NCBI GenBank assembly: GCA_001770205.1
Contig: MEQL01000061.1
Coordinates: 121,412 to 185,411 of the forward strand
Reading direction: 5' to 3'
From: Bdellovibrionales bacterium RIFOXYD12_FULL_39_22
GTDB taxonomy: Bacteria > Bdellovibrionota > Bacteriovoracia > Bacteriovoracales > Bacteriovoracaceae
DNA length: 64,000 nt
Under the pieces are notes generated by a model. The model worked only from the letters and a program-made list of their open reading frames with translations. It was not told the origin of the DNA and searched no databases. Position numbers and translations under genes: made by a program. Below are positions 1-8,417 of the stretch, in pieces. Position 1 is the stretch's first letter. Each line of letters starts with the position of its first letter.

Positions 1-1
1 T

Positions 2-1063
2 TATTTGCTGACTGATTCTTCGCTGGGTGTAAAAGTTTCTTTAAATTTTGATAAAAAAGATAAGCTACAGTATGTAATTGACTCTGCTCGGCCATATCAA
101 TATCAGATCGAAATGAATGCGAAAGAGACAGCAGAGAATCCCACCCAGCAGTTTTCTACCTATCTTTATAACGGTGCAAGTGTCGAGAGAATTGTTATTG
201 GCAAGGACGATGTCGAGAGCGAAGAGCCAATTAGATGGGTGGGGATTGATTACAATTATCAACTTCTTTCCATGGTTTTTGTGGATAAAATTTCGGCAAA
301 AGTTAATATCGCCAAGGAAGGGCCAGCAATTATTCGATTGTTGGAAGCAAAAAACAATCTCAGCGGCTTCTTTGTTTATAAGCGAAAAGATTATGACGAT
401 TTAAAAGCGCTTGGAGGCCAATTACATTTGGCAGTTGATTTTGGAATTTTTGGAATCGTGGCAGTTCCTATTTTAAAGGGACTTAAGTTTTTTTATAAAA
501 TTTTCCCTAACTTTGGTGTGGCAATAATTTTAATGACGATTTTGATTAAGATTATAACCTTTCCTCTTCAATATAAGTCTTATCAAAGCATGAAGAAAAT
601 GCAGCAAATTCAACCTGAATTGAATAAGTTAAAGGAAAAATATAAAGATGATGCCCAAGCAATTCAGCGTGAAACGATGGCGCTTTTTAAGCGGGCGGGC
701 GCAAATCCTATGGGGGGTTGTTTGCCAATTTTGGCACAATTTCCAGTTCTCATTGCATTTTATAAGGTTTTATCCGCCGCAGTTGAATTAGTTAATGCTC
801 CTTTTTATGGATGGATCCATGATTTGAGCGTTAAAGATCCTTACTATATATATCCAATTGCCATGACGCTTTCGATGGTTATACAACAGAAATTTACCCC
901 TCAATCAACCACTGATGAGACACAAAAAAAGATTATGATGTTTATGCCATTTTTTGTTGGCTTTATAATGAAGGATCTGGCGGCCGGGCTGGTAATTTAT
1001 ATGTTTGTTTCCACATTATTGGGGATGATTCAGCAATATTGGCAGATGAAGATGGCGGATTAG
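2..1063 (+). CDS. yidC: Membrane protein insertase YidC (5' end cut by window)
   Basis: Inserts and folds inner-membrane proteins, alone or with the Sec translocon. The frame is already open at base 2, so the true start and the beginning of the periplasmic P1 domain lie outside the window; the visible part is about 353 residues against the usual 530-560. The second half carries the conserved YidC core: a hydrophobic segment near residue 150, the cytoplasmic helical hairpin rich in Lys, Met and Gln (around 190-230), the MGGCLPILAQFPVLIAFYK signature near 235-255, and the last transmembrane segments. mnmE follows after only 10 bp. No jag/khpB gene sits between them, as it does in many genomes with this order. 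Confidence 0.96.
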   Translation, partial: YLLTDSSLGVKVSLNFDKKDKLQYVIDSARPYQYQIEMNAKETAENPTQQFSTYLYNGASVERIVIGKDDVESEEPIRWVGIDYNYQLLSMVFVDKISAKVNIAKEGPAIIRLLEAKNNLSGFFVYKRKDYDDLKALGGQLHLAVDFGIFGIVAVPILKGLKFFYKIFPNFGVAIILMTILIKIITFPLQYKSYQSMKKMQQIQPELNKLKEKYKDDAQAIQRETMALFKRAGANPMGGCLPILAQFPVLIAFYKVLSAAVELVNAPFYGWIHDLSVKDPYYIYPIAMTLSMVIQQKFTPQSTTDETQKKIMMFMPFFVGFIMKDLAAGLVIYMFVSTLLGMIQQYWQMKMAD

Positions 1064-1073
1064 TTATTTATGT

Positions 1074-2522
1074 ATGAATAGTTTTATTGATCCGATTATT
1101 GCGTGTGCTACCGGTCTGGGGACTAGGTCGGCAATAGCGATTATTCGGATAAGTGGTTTTGCTAAAATCGATCTTTTTTTTAATTATTTTTCAAAAAATT
1201 TTACTTTGATTGCTCCACGAATTTCAACATTAGTTGATCTGTTAGATAATGGTGAAATTTTAGATAATGTGCTGGCAACTTATTTTCCTGCCCCACATAG
1301 TTATACGGGCGAAAACATTTTAGAGATTTCGACTCACGGTAATCCAATCATTGTTAATCGTGTAATTAATTTATTTATTACTCAAAAATTAGCTCGGCAG
1401 GCAACTGCCGGGGAATTTACTTCGCGAGCTCTCGCAAATAAGAAATTGACACTTAACCAGGTAGAGGGCCTCGAGCTGTTGCTTAATGGCAGAAATGAGT
1501 TAATGTGCACTCAGGGCCAACGGGCATTGCGCGGAGAATTGTCTTTAGAGTATGAAAGGCTTTATGATGATTTTAAAAATATTAAAATGGCAGTAGAGCT
1601 ATCAATTGATTTTTTGGAGGACGTGGGTGAACAGGCGGCGACACATAATTTGGATTTATATATTAAACGCTACTTGTCAAATTTATTACTTCTTTATAAT
1701 CGAGCTAATTTTTTAAAAGGAAGCTTTTATTCGCCGCAGATTGTACTTATTGGAGAAACTAATGCTGGAAAGAGCTCTCTTTTTAATAATATTTTAGCGC
1801 AGAATCGATCTATAGTTTCTCAAGAACGAGGAACTACCAGAGACTATATTTCTGAAGTTGTTACTATTGGAGAGGCAGATTTTGTACTAATTGATACCGC
1901 CGGATTTCGAGATGAGATTAATAGTGCTGTTGAGCGGGAGGGGGTTAATCGTTCTGACTTATTATTTTCCTCCGCCTATTTTAAAGTATTGGTAATTAAT
2001 CCCACAGAGGTATTAGACCATAAGAATAAAATATATTTGCAAAACTATGATTTAATTGTTTTCACTCATGCGGACCTGCCAAATTTTGTTGATAATATTC
2101 AGGCGCTTAATTTAAATGTGCGTGCTAAAAATGCTATTTATCTGACGAATTCAAGCAATGCTGGTTCTATAGGACCAAAAACTATATCTGGTTCTATAGG
2201 ACCAAAAATTTTGCATAAGGGTTTTGGTCCTATAGAACCGGCCATTAATCCTGCAGAGACTATAAAGCAGAGTGTTTTACAGAAGTATCGAGACGATATT
2301 GCAAAAAATCCGATCATAATTACTCGTCATCAGGAAGTCATTAATCGAGTTTTTGATTTGTCTGAGCATTTTTTGTCGGACTCACAACTTTTATCTTCTG
2401 ATATCTCTATTCTAGCTTCTAATTTAGCGTTGATTGAGAAGGAGATTGCTAGTTTAATTGGAATTATTACAGTCGATGATCTTCTTTCTTCTATTTTTTC
2501 GAATTTTTGTATAGGTAAGTAG
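1074..2522 (+). CDS. mnmE: tRNA modification GTPase MnmE
   Basis: With MnmG it installs the carboxymethylaminomethyl group on U34 of certain tRNAs. The 482-residue product has the N-terminal folate-binding domain (DPIIACATGLG start), a helical middle, a G domain with G1 GETNAGKSS near residue 227, G2 TTRD and G3 DTAG, and the C-terminal CIGK that carries the catalytic cysteine. Two oddities: the expected G4 NKxD reads THAD, and just after it a Gly-Ser-Ile-Gly-Pro-Lys type segment (about residues 363-390) is encoded by three copies of a palindromic DNA repeat. It is probably translationally coupled to yidC upstream and to mnmG 4 bp downstream. Confidence 0.95.
   Translation: MNSFIDPIIACATGLGTRSAIAIIRISGFAKIDLFFNYFSKNFTLIAPRISTLVDLLDNGEILDNVLATYFPAPHSYTGENILEISTHGNPIIVNRVINLFITQKLARQATAGEFTSRALANKKLTLNQVEGLELLLNGRNELMCTQGQRALRGELSLEYERLYDDFKNIKMAVELSIDFLEDVGEQAATHNLDLYIKRYLSNLLLLYNRANFLKGSFYSPQIVLIGETNAGKSSLFNNILAQNRSIVSQERGTTRDYISEVVTIGEADFVLIDTAGFRDEINSAVEREGVNRSDLLFSSAYFKVLVINPTEVLDHKNKIYLQNYDLIVFTHADLPNFVDNIQALNLNVRAKNAIYLTNSSNAGSIGPKTISGSIGPKILHKGFGPIEPAINPAETIKQSVLQKYRDDIAKNPIIITRHQEVINRVFDLSEHFLSDSQLLSSDISILASNLALIEKEIASLIGIITVDDLLSSIFSNFCIGK
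2163..2239 (+). repeat. Palindromic repeat element inside mnmE (three copies)
   Basis: GGTTCTATAGGACC occurs at 2163-2176 and 2190-2203 as direct copies with a 27-bp period, and its reverse complement GGTCCTATAGAACC lies at 2226-2239. The second and third copies with flanking A/T form a perfect 18-bp inverted repeat (2190-2207 and 2222-2239) around a 14-nt loop. The segment stays in frame and encodes a Gly/Pro/Ile-rich stretch between the G domain and the C-terminal domain of MnmE. A fourth copy is at 15153-15166 in another gene. Confidence 0.85.
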
Positions 2523-2526
2523 ACCT

Positions 2527-4389
2527 ATGAATTTTGATGACTCTTTTGACATTGCTGTTGTTGGTGCGGGCCATGCCGGAATTGAGGTGGCTTGGATTGC
2601 GGCGCAGTTAAATATGCGCGTGGCACTTTTTTGTCTTCCCGATGTTGCTATTGCCTCTATGCCTTGCAATCCTTCTATCGGTGGCGTTGGAAAGGGCCAG
2701 ATTGTTCGCGAGTTAGACGCTTTAGGCGGGTTGATGGGAGTTTTGGCAGATAGATGTGCTATTCAATATCGTACTCTTAACGAGTCTAAGGGGCCGGCAG
2801 TTAAATCTACTCGCTGTCAAGTCGATAAGGAGAAATATTCTGCACTGGCCGAGCAGTTTTTGGCACAGTCATCAAATATTAGAATTTTAAAACTCAAAGT
2901 TTCTCTCATTTCTCGTCAATGTACTGATAATTATTTTATTATTTCTTCAGATGATCGGACTTTTTTGAGTCGTACATTGGTTATCACCGCAGGTACATTT
3001 TTGGATGGCAAAATACATATTGGCGCAGATAAGTTTTTGGGTGGAAGAAATATGCATGATTCGGCGCCTGCTCTAAATGATCTCTTCAATAACGTGCCGT
3101 TTGTTAAAAAGCGCTTTAAGACAGGAACTCCTGCAAGGCTTGTTAAGTCGACTATTAATTTTTCAAACTTAGAAGAGCAGATTTCTGATCCCAAGACTCG
3201 TTGTTTTCACCACCAAAATGCAAATGGTGAGCGTTTTTTGCGCCAAACTAGTTGTTTTTTGGCACATACAAATGATGTGACACTTCAAATAATTAGATCA
3301 AATCGTGAACGTTCGCCCCTTTTTAATGGACAAATTTCAGGCGTGGGGCCGCGCTATTGTCCCAGTATTGAAGACAAGGCATTTCGTTACCCAGATCGTA
3401 ATACTCATCATGTTTTTTTAGAACCAGAAGGACTTGAACTGGATACAATTTATCCTAATGGTCTCTCCACTTCTCTACCTAAAGATGTTCAACAAGCTTT
3501 TATAAATTCTATTGTTGGGTTGGAAGAGGCGATGATCGCAAATTATGGATATGCAGTCGAATATGATGTAATTGATACAACTTTTTTGCATCCAACTTTA
3601 GAACATTCACAGATTCCAAATCTTTTTTTTGCTGGACAGGTTAATGGTACCTCTGGTTATGAGGAAGCAGCAGCACAGGGGATTGTTGCGGGAATTAATG
3701 CCGCTTTTAAGTTGTTGGGTTTTGCCCCTTTTGTTTTACTCAGATCAGAATCATACATTGGTGTTTTGGTAGATGATCTTGTTTCGCGCAATGTTGACGA
3801 ACCTTATCGGTTATTCACGGCGCGAGCAGAGAATAGACTTTTTATTCGCGAAGACAATGTCGTTTTGCGCATGGCCAAGTATCGAAAACTATTGGGTTTG
3901 TCCGCAGAAATTGATTTTTATCATGAGAAATTTGTTAATAATTTTGATATATTATTTCAAGTTGTATCAAGTTTTACCTATCGCCCGTCATTGCAAATTA
4001 AAGAGAGATTTATTAGATTTAATTATGGAGAGATTTTTGAGAATTTAACCATGGCAGAGCTTTTGCGCCGCAGCAATCTTGATCCGGTCTCAGTTCTTGG
4101 TTTTGAGTTGGTAGAAAATGGGATTTTTTTTCATTCAGATGTTGTTGCTGCTGTGGCAACTACAATTAAGTATGAGGGTTATATTGCGCGTAATTTTGTC
4201 GAGAATATGCGCTTTGACAATATTTTGCGTAAAAAAATTAATTGGCAGCAGCTAATGTTATCAAATAATATTTCAAATGAGTGTAAGCAGCGTATTGGAC
4301 AAGAGCGGCCTGAAACTTTTTTGCATCTTACAAAGATTAATGGCATTCGTCCGGCAACATTAGCTTATGTGGCGGGGACATATTGTTAA
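2527..4389 (+). CDS. mnmG: tRNA uridine-5-carboxymethylaminomethyl modification enzyme MnmG (GidA)
   Basis: FAD-dependent partner of MnmE in wobble-uridine modification. The 620-residue length is normal. Visible motifs are the N-terminal dinucleotide-binding GAGHAGIEVAW (residues 11-21), the family signature CNPSIGGVGKGQIVRELDALGG near residues 48-70, a second FAD-contact region GQVNGTSGYEEAAAQG near 370, and the helical C-terminal domain that binds MnmE and tRNA. Start ATG follows the mnmE stop by 4 bp without a strong Shine-Dalgarno, consistent with coupling. rsmG follows immediately, the classic gidA-gidB arrangement. Confidence 0.97.
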   Translation: MNFDDSFDIAVVGAGHAGIEVAWIAAQLNMRVALFCLPDVAIASMPCNPSIGGVGKGQIVRELDALGGLMGVLADRCAIQYRTLNESKGPAVKSTRCQVDKEKYSALAEQFLAQSSNIRILKLKVSLISRQCTDNYFIISSDDRTFLSRTLVITAGTFLDGKIHIGADKFLGGRNMHDSAPALNDLFNNVPFVKKRFKTGTPARLVKSTINFSNLEEQISDPKTRCFHHQNANGERFLRQTSCFLAHTNDVTLQIIRSNRERSPLFNGQISGVGPRYCPSIEDKAFRYPDRNTHHVFLEPEGLELDTIYPNGLSTSLPKDVQQAFINSIVGLEEAMIANYGYAVEYDVIDTTFLHPTLEHSQIPNLFFAGQVNGTSGYEEAAAQGIVAGINAAFKLLGFAPFVLLRSESYIGVLVDDLVSRNVDEPYRLFTARAENRLFIREDNVVLRMAKYRKLLGLSAEIDFYHEKFVNNFDILFQVVSSFTYRPSLQIKERFIRFNYGEIFENLTMAELLRRSNLDPVSVLGFELVENGIFFHSDVVAAVATTIKYEGYIARNFVENMRFDNILRKKINWQQLMLSNNISNECKQRIGQERPETFLHLTKINGIRPATLAYVAGTYC

Positions 4390-4390
4390 T

Positions 4391-5038
4391 ATGGATATTC
4401 GAGAATTTTCTGATTTATATAATGATTTTCTTTTTTTGGGGCCATTAGCAGGAATTAATCTCACGGCAATTTCTGGAAAGGATGATTTTTTTTCACGTCA
4501 AATTATAGATTCTGTTTTACCCTTTGAGAAAAGTAACATTATAACTACACTTCTTTTAAGCGGAGAATACGCCGTAGTTGATATTGGCTTTGGAGGTGGC
4601 TTTCCCATTATCCCTCTTGCATTTTCTTTTCCTGCCATCTCTTTTTTTGGCATAGAGGCAAAGCAAAAAAAGGTTTTAGCGGTTGAAAAAATTATTTCTC
4701 ACTTTAATTTGAGAAATGTTCGTCTTTTTGCGGATCGACTTGAAAATATTTTTTTTGATCAAAAGCTGATTATTCTTTCAAAAGGTGTCAGCACCATTGA
4801 GAAGATGTTAAAGGGAACATTTGCGGCAAGCAATGTATATGTATATTTCTATAAGGGTCCCAATCTTGATTCTTTAGAAAAATTTGATTCTATTTTGGGC
4901 CAATGGGAGATTGTCGAAGATTTGTTCCTTGATATTCCAGGCACGAACGGTAGACGTTTTGTAGGGTTTAAAAAAAGAGATGTTCCACGTGGAACAAAAG
5001 CAAAGAAAAATCTTGTCAAATTTTCTGAACTAATCTAG
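4391..5038 (+). CDS. rsmG: 16S rRNA m7G527 methyltransferase RsmG (GidB)
   Basis: SAM-dependent methyltransferase acting on G527 of 16S rRNA. The SAM-binding loop reads VVDIGFGGGFPIIPLAF near residues 60-77 and is followed by the acidic FGIEAKQKK strand end, as in RsmG. The product is 215 residues from ATG 4391, the first in-frame ATG after the mnmG stop; an alternative ATG at 4367 would overlap mnmG by 23 bp. The last 20 codons are Lys-rich and carry the parS palindrome, so this 3' end is under two constraints. parA begins 61 bp downstream. Confidence 0.9.
   Translation: MDIREFSDLYNDFLFLGPLAGINLTAISGKDDFFSRQIIDSVLPFEKSNIITTLLLSGEYAVVDIGFGGGFPIIPLAFSFPAISFFGIEAKQKKVLAVEKIISHFNLRNVRLFADRLENIFFDQKLIILSKGVSTIEKMLKGTFAASNVYVYFYKGPNLDSLEKFDSILGQWEIVEDLFLDIPGTNGRRFVGFKKRDVPRGTKAKKNLVKFSELI
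4981..4996. promoter_or_regulatory. parS: parS centromere site within the 3' end of rsmG
   Basis: TGTTCCACGTGGAACA is a perfect 16-bp palindrome with the GTTnCACGTGnAAC core of chromosomal parS sites. It lies about 100 bp upstream of parA and codes for Val-Pro-Arg-Gly-Thr in RsmG. ParB is expected to load here, spread and be moved by ParA. Only this one copy was noticed in the window. Confidence 0.93.
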
Positions 5039-5099
5039 AAATAATAATTCCGAGACAATTCACAAATTGCGTCAGAATCATTTTCATCAGGAGAAAGAA

Positions 5100-5930
5100 A
5101 TGGCAAAAATTATTGCTATTGCAAATCAAAAAGGCGGGGTTGGAAAAACCACTACCGCTATCAATCTTGCGGCCTGTTTGGCGGTAGCAGAGAAGAGGGT
5201 TTTACTAGTTGATCTAGATCCACAGGGCAATGCGAGTGCTGGCCTGGGAATTGGCAAGGAGTTGTTTGAAAAACAAAATATCTATCACGCTATTATTGGC
5301 CAGCGTCCAATAACAGAAGCGATTTATAAAACAGAAATACCTTTTCTTTCAATTTGTCCATCTGACAATAATCTGATTGGTGCTGAAATAGAACTGGTTA
5401 GCGTACTGGCACGTGAGTACAAATTAAAAATGGCCCTTGCCACAATATCCAATGATTTCGACTATATACTGATAGACTGTCCTCCCTCTCTAGGGCTTTT
5501 AACTGTTAACGCCTTTTGTGCAACGCACAGCGTCATAATTCCCATGCAAACAGAGTACTTTGCCATGGAAGGATTGGCGCAATTATTAAATACCATATCA
5601 CTTATTCAACGTTCACTAAATAGTACGCTAGAAGTGGATGGAATAATTCTAACAATGTTTGATCAGCGAAATAATTTACACAAGCAAGTTTCCACGGAAA
5701 TTAAAGAGCACTTTGGAGAAAAAGTTTTTAAATCAATCATTCCGCGCAATGTGAAACTTTCAGAATGTCCGAGTTTTGGTAAGCCAATCATTTTATATGA
5801 CATCGAATCTAAAGGCAGTGCGGCCTATTTCTCGTTGGCAAAGGAGATAATTCTTGGGCCAAAAAATAGAAATAATATGGTCGAAAGAAATAATCAAAGT
5901 AGTTTGTTTGAGCAACAATCTTTAATGTAG
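5100..5930 (+). CDS. parA: Chromosome partitioning ATPase ParA (Soj)
   Basis: Deviant Walker-type ATPase that moves ParB-parS complexes over the nucleoid. The N-terminus reads MAKIIAIANQKGGVGKTTTA, containing the deviant Walker A KGGVGKTT. Further motifs are LVDLDPQGNAS (Walker A') and YILIDCPPSLG (Walker B) near residue 120. Start ATG 5100 was chosen over an upstream ATG at 5067 because an AGGAGAAAG Shine-Dalgarno sits just before it and the sequence aligns with the family start; this gives 276 residues. parB follows 14 bp downstream, so they form an operon, probably continuing from rsmG. Confidence 0.97.
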   Translation: MAKIIAIANQKGGVGKTTTAINLAACLAVAEKRVLLVDLDPQGNASAGLGIGKELFEKQNIYHAIIGQRPITEAIYKTEIPFLSICPSDNNLIGAEIELVSVLAREYKLKMALATISNDFDYILIDCPPSLGLLTVNAFCATHSVIIPMQTEYFAMEGLAQLLNTISLIQRSLNSTLEVDGIILTMFDQRNNLHKQVSTEIKEHFGEKVFKSIIPRNVKLSECPSFGKPIILYDIESKGSAAYFSLAKEIILGPKNRNNMVERNNQSSLFEQQSLM

Positions 5931-5944
5931 AAAAGGTAGGATTT

Positions 5945-6877
5945 ATGGCACAAAAATTAGCACTAGGAAAAGGAATAGCATCACTAATTCAGAGTCAAAA
6001 TAACAGCGTCATTAATGAAGCAGTCTTGCGAAACAACTTAATTGATAATAATTCTAACAGCGTTATTTCCCACAATGTTCTGCCAACTGGCAATGGAGAG
6101 ATTTTAGTAAATCTTTCGGAAATAAAGGTCAATCCCAACCAGCCACGAAAAATTTTTAAAGAAAAAGATTTAGAGGAGCTTTCTAATTCTATTCGTGAAA
6201 ATGGAATTATTCAGCCGCTAATTGTAGTCAAAAAAGATGATGGTTATGAGTTGATTGCCGGGGAACGTCGTTTGCGAGCTGCCAGATTAGCAGAGATCGA
6301 ACAAGTTCCAGTAGTAGTTAAAACTGTTACAGATAAAGATAAGATGATTATGTCTATTATTGAAAATGTTCAGCGCGCAGATTTAAATTGCGTCGAAGAA
6401 GCGCTGGCCTATTTTCAATTAATGGATGACTTTAAATTAACCCAAGAAGAAGTGGCAAAAAAACTCGGGAAAGAGCGATCGTCTATTGCAAATTACTTGC
6501 GCATTTTAAAACTTCCCCGTGAAGTTATCGATATGCTACAAAGGGAACAGCTTTCTTTTGGACATGCCAAGATCTTGGCCGCCATGAAAGAAATTGATAA
6601 AACAGTACGAGTTGCAAATATTTGTGCGAGTAAAAACCTATCTGTTCGCGAACTAGAAGAACTGATAAAGAAAGTTAACCGGCCCGAAAAACTAAAAGAG
6701 GAAAATCGTAACCCGTTTTTAGAAGAAAAGGCCGATCAGTTACGCCAACAATTGGAGAAAAAAACAGGCTTTCATTTTGCGGTTACAACTAAAAAAAATG
6801 GCGCCGGACAACTAGTCATCAAATTTAGCAACGAGGCTGAATTTAACGATATATATCAATACATGATGAAACACTAG
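5945..6877 (+). CDS. parB: Chromosome partitioning protein ParB (Spo0J)
   Basis: CTP-dependent DNA clamp that binds parS. The order is a short N-terminal segment beginning MAQKLALGKGIASLI (ParA-stimulating type), the CTPase domain with NPNQPRK near residues 62-68 and GERRLRAARLAEI near 105-117, the IIENVQRADLN signature, a helix-turn-helix around LTQEEVAKKLGKERSSIANYL (about 165-185) and a C-terminal dimerisation domain. Length of 310 residues is typical. An AAAGGTAGG-type ribosome site precedes the start. The cognate site is at 4981-4996. Confidence 0.97.
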   Translation: MAQKLALGKGIASLIQSQNNSVINEAVLRNNLIDNNSNSVISHNVLPTGNGEILVNLSEIKVNPNQPRKIFKEKDLEELSNSIRENGIIQPLIVVKKDDGYELIAGERRLRAARLAEIEQVPVVVKTVTDKDKMIMSIIENVQRADLNCVEEALAYFQLMDDFKLTQEEVAKKLGKERSSIANYLRILKLPREVIDMLQREQLSFGHAKILAAMKEIDKTVRVANICASKNLSVRELEELIKKVNRPEKLKEENRNPFLEEKADQLRQQLEKKTGFHFAVTTKKNGAGQLVIKFSNEAEFNDIYQYMMKH

Positions 6878-6899
6878 GCCAAACAGAGGAGAAAATGTT

Positions 6900-7262
6900 G
6901 TGGAACAAGGACATGGAGAAATTTCGGCCATTATTGAAGAAGGATGCAAGTTTGAAGGAAATTTATCTTTCAATGGGGTGGCCAGAATCGCAGGAATTGT
7001 AAACGGTAGCATTTTTTCAAATGATACCGTCATTATATCTGAGGGCGCTGTAATAAACGCAGACATTAATGCTAACGTCGTATTAATATCTGGAGTGGTG
7101 AAAGGAAATATTAAGGCCAGCTCACGAGTTGAAATCATAAAGCCGGCAAGATTTGAGGGCACACTTACCACCCCTAGCTTGATAGTAGAAGATGGAGTAA
7201 TTTTTCATGGAACAACTAAGATGCGCGATAACAACACTCCGACCTCGACGCGAAATGTTTAG
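6900..7262 (+). CDS. Bactofilin family cytoskeletal protein
   Basis: Small beta-helical polymer-forming protein (DUF583), 120 residues. The central part shows the repetitive strand pattern of bactofilins, with Gly, Ile, Val and Asn turns (NGVARIAGIVNGSI, then VVLISGVVKGNI), between short polar tails. It starts with GTG 6900 after AGAGGAG; a nearby ATG at 6895 is in another frame. Bactofilins next to parAB organise chromosome segregation or cell-wall sites in other bacteria such as Myxococcus, so a link to ParAB here is a reasonable inference from position only. Confidence 0.9.
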   Translation: MEQGHGEISAIIEEGCKFEGNLSFNGVARIAGIVNGSIFSNDTVIISEGAVINADINANVVLISGVVKGNIKASSRVEIIKPARFEGTLTTPSLIVEDGVIFHGTTKMRDNNTPTSTRNV

Positions 7263-7383
7263 TTAAATAAGTAGATAAAAGCACTTGACGATATTTTGGC
7301 AAAAGATTATTTATTAAGAACTTATCTTTATCACTAGTTTCTCCTTTAATTACAAACGCTAATGTTTAAGGATGTATACTCTT

Positions 7384-7824
7384 ATGGATGCGATAACACC
7401 TATCTTAAACAAACTGGGGCTTGACGCAACATTTTTTACACAGTTTGTAATTATCATTTTCTTATATGTTATTTTGCGTTTTATTTTCGTCGGTAAATTA
7501 CAGTTTGTTCTAGAACAAAGGGAACAGCAAACAGGAAAAAAGCTACTAAATGCCGAGGAAAAATTCAAAAAGGCAAATGTTTTTGCGGAAGAGTTCACTA
7601 ATAAAATTCAAGAGGCCCACGCAGATGCGCATGAAAAACTTTTTTTAAGAAAAAAAGAGATTGAGAAAAAGGCATCAGAAATAATTTTTGGAGCAGAAAA
7701 TCGGGCAGAAAACGAGTTTGAGGCAAAAGTAAAAGAAATAAGAAAAGAATTTGATGCCAAGAAAAAAGGTCTAAGTAGCGATGTTGAAAAACTCTCAGAA
7801 GAGTTAATTAAAAAAATAACCTAG
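7384..7824 (+). CDS. atpF: ATP synthase F0 subunit b'
   Basis: Peripheral-stalk subunit of the F-type ATP synthase. One N-terminal transmembrane helix (FFTQFVIIIFLYVILRFIFV, about residues 14-33) is followed by a long charged coiled coil to the end, 146 residues in all. ATG 7384 is preferred over ATG 7372, because the AAGG at 7368-7371 is correctly spaced only for the former. It lacks the signal-like extension of the next gene, and the pair corresponds to the b'/b heterodimer of photosynthetic and deltaproteobacterial-type enzymes. It opens the atp operon after a gap of about 120 bp. Confidence 0.85.
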   Translation: MDAITPILNKLGLDATFFTQFVIIIFLYVILRFIFVGKLQFVLEQREQQTGKKLLNAEEKFKKANVFAEEFTNKIQEAHADAHEKLFLRKKEIEKKASEIIFGAENRAENEFEAKVKEIRKEFDAKKKGLSSDVEKLSEELIKKIT

Positions 7825-7839
7825 GGAAATGAGTTTTTT

Positions 7840-8388
7840 ATGCAAAGAAACTTCATATTGATTATTTATACCTTATTGATCCAGGCGGCGGCATACGCTT
7901 CTTCTGCTTCAACAGAAGGGCACACTCCTTCTGCGGGGGACTTGAAGTGGAAATTTATTAGTTTTTTTATAGTTTTCTTTTTCGTTGGAAAATTTGCTAA
8001 AAAATTGATGAAAGAAAATTTTAGTAAAATGCACGAGATCATTAAGGCCAAATTTGATGAGGCGGAGACTAAGAATAAAGAAGCTGAATTGAAACTTAAA
8101 ATGTTTGAAGAAAAGCTTGCCAACCTAAAAAATCATGTTCATCTAATACAGACAGACACAAATGAAAGTATCAAGCAAATTGATGAGAGAGTAGAGGTTG
8201 AAACAAAAGATAGATTGCACATAATCAAAAGAGAATTGGAAGCAAAACTGGCCTCAGAAAAAAGTTATTTAGAGAGAAAGATGAACCAAGAAATTATTGA
8301 AGAAGTGGTTGGAAAGGCCAAAGAGAAAATAGTAAGAGACGGAAATACTAAAGCAAAAGTTACACAAAAGTTAATGGCCGGAATTTAA
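7840..8388 (+). CDS. atpF: ATP synthase F0 subunit b
   Basis: Second stalk subunit, 182 residues. A signal-peptide-like N-terminus (ILIIYTLLIQAAAYASSAS) precedes a second hydrophobic helix (WKFISFFIVFFFVGKFA, about residues 32-48) and a long Lys/Glu-rich coiled coil. This extra N-terminal segment is also seen in b subunits of related deltaproteobacteria. It lies between the b' gene (16 bp upstream) and atpH (29 bp downstream). Sequence divergence of b subunits makes which one is b and which b' an inference from order and hydrophobicity. Confidence 0.87.
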   Translation: MQRNFILIIYTLLIQAAAYASSASTEGHTPSAGDLKWKFISFFIVFFFVGKFAKKLMKENFSKMHEIIKAKFDEAETKNKEAELKLKMFEEKLANLKNHVHLIQTDTNESIKQIDERVEVETKDRLHIIKRELEAKLASEKSYLERKMNQEIIEEVVGKAKEKIVRDGNTKAKVTQKLMAGI

Positions 8389-8417
8389 TATAACCCAAAA
8401 TAATCGGGAATAAAGGT

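Noticed and set aside
7285..7313. Possible promoter (TTGACG, 17 bp, TATTTA) before the atp operon
   Set aside because: The -35 is good but the -10 matches the consensus at only three positions; no better -10 at a proper distance was found.
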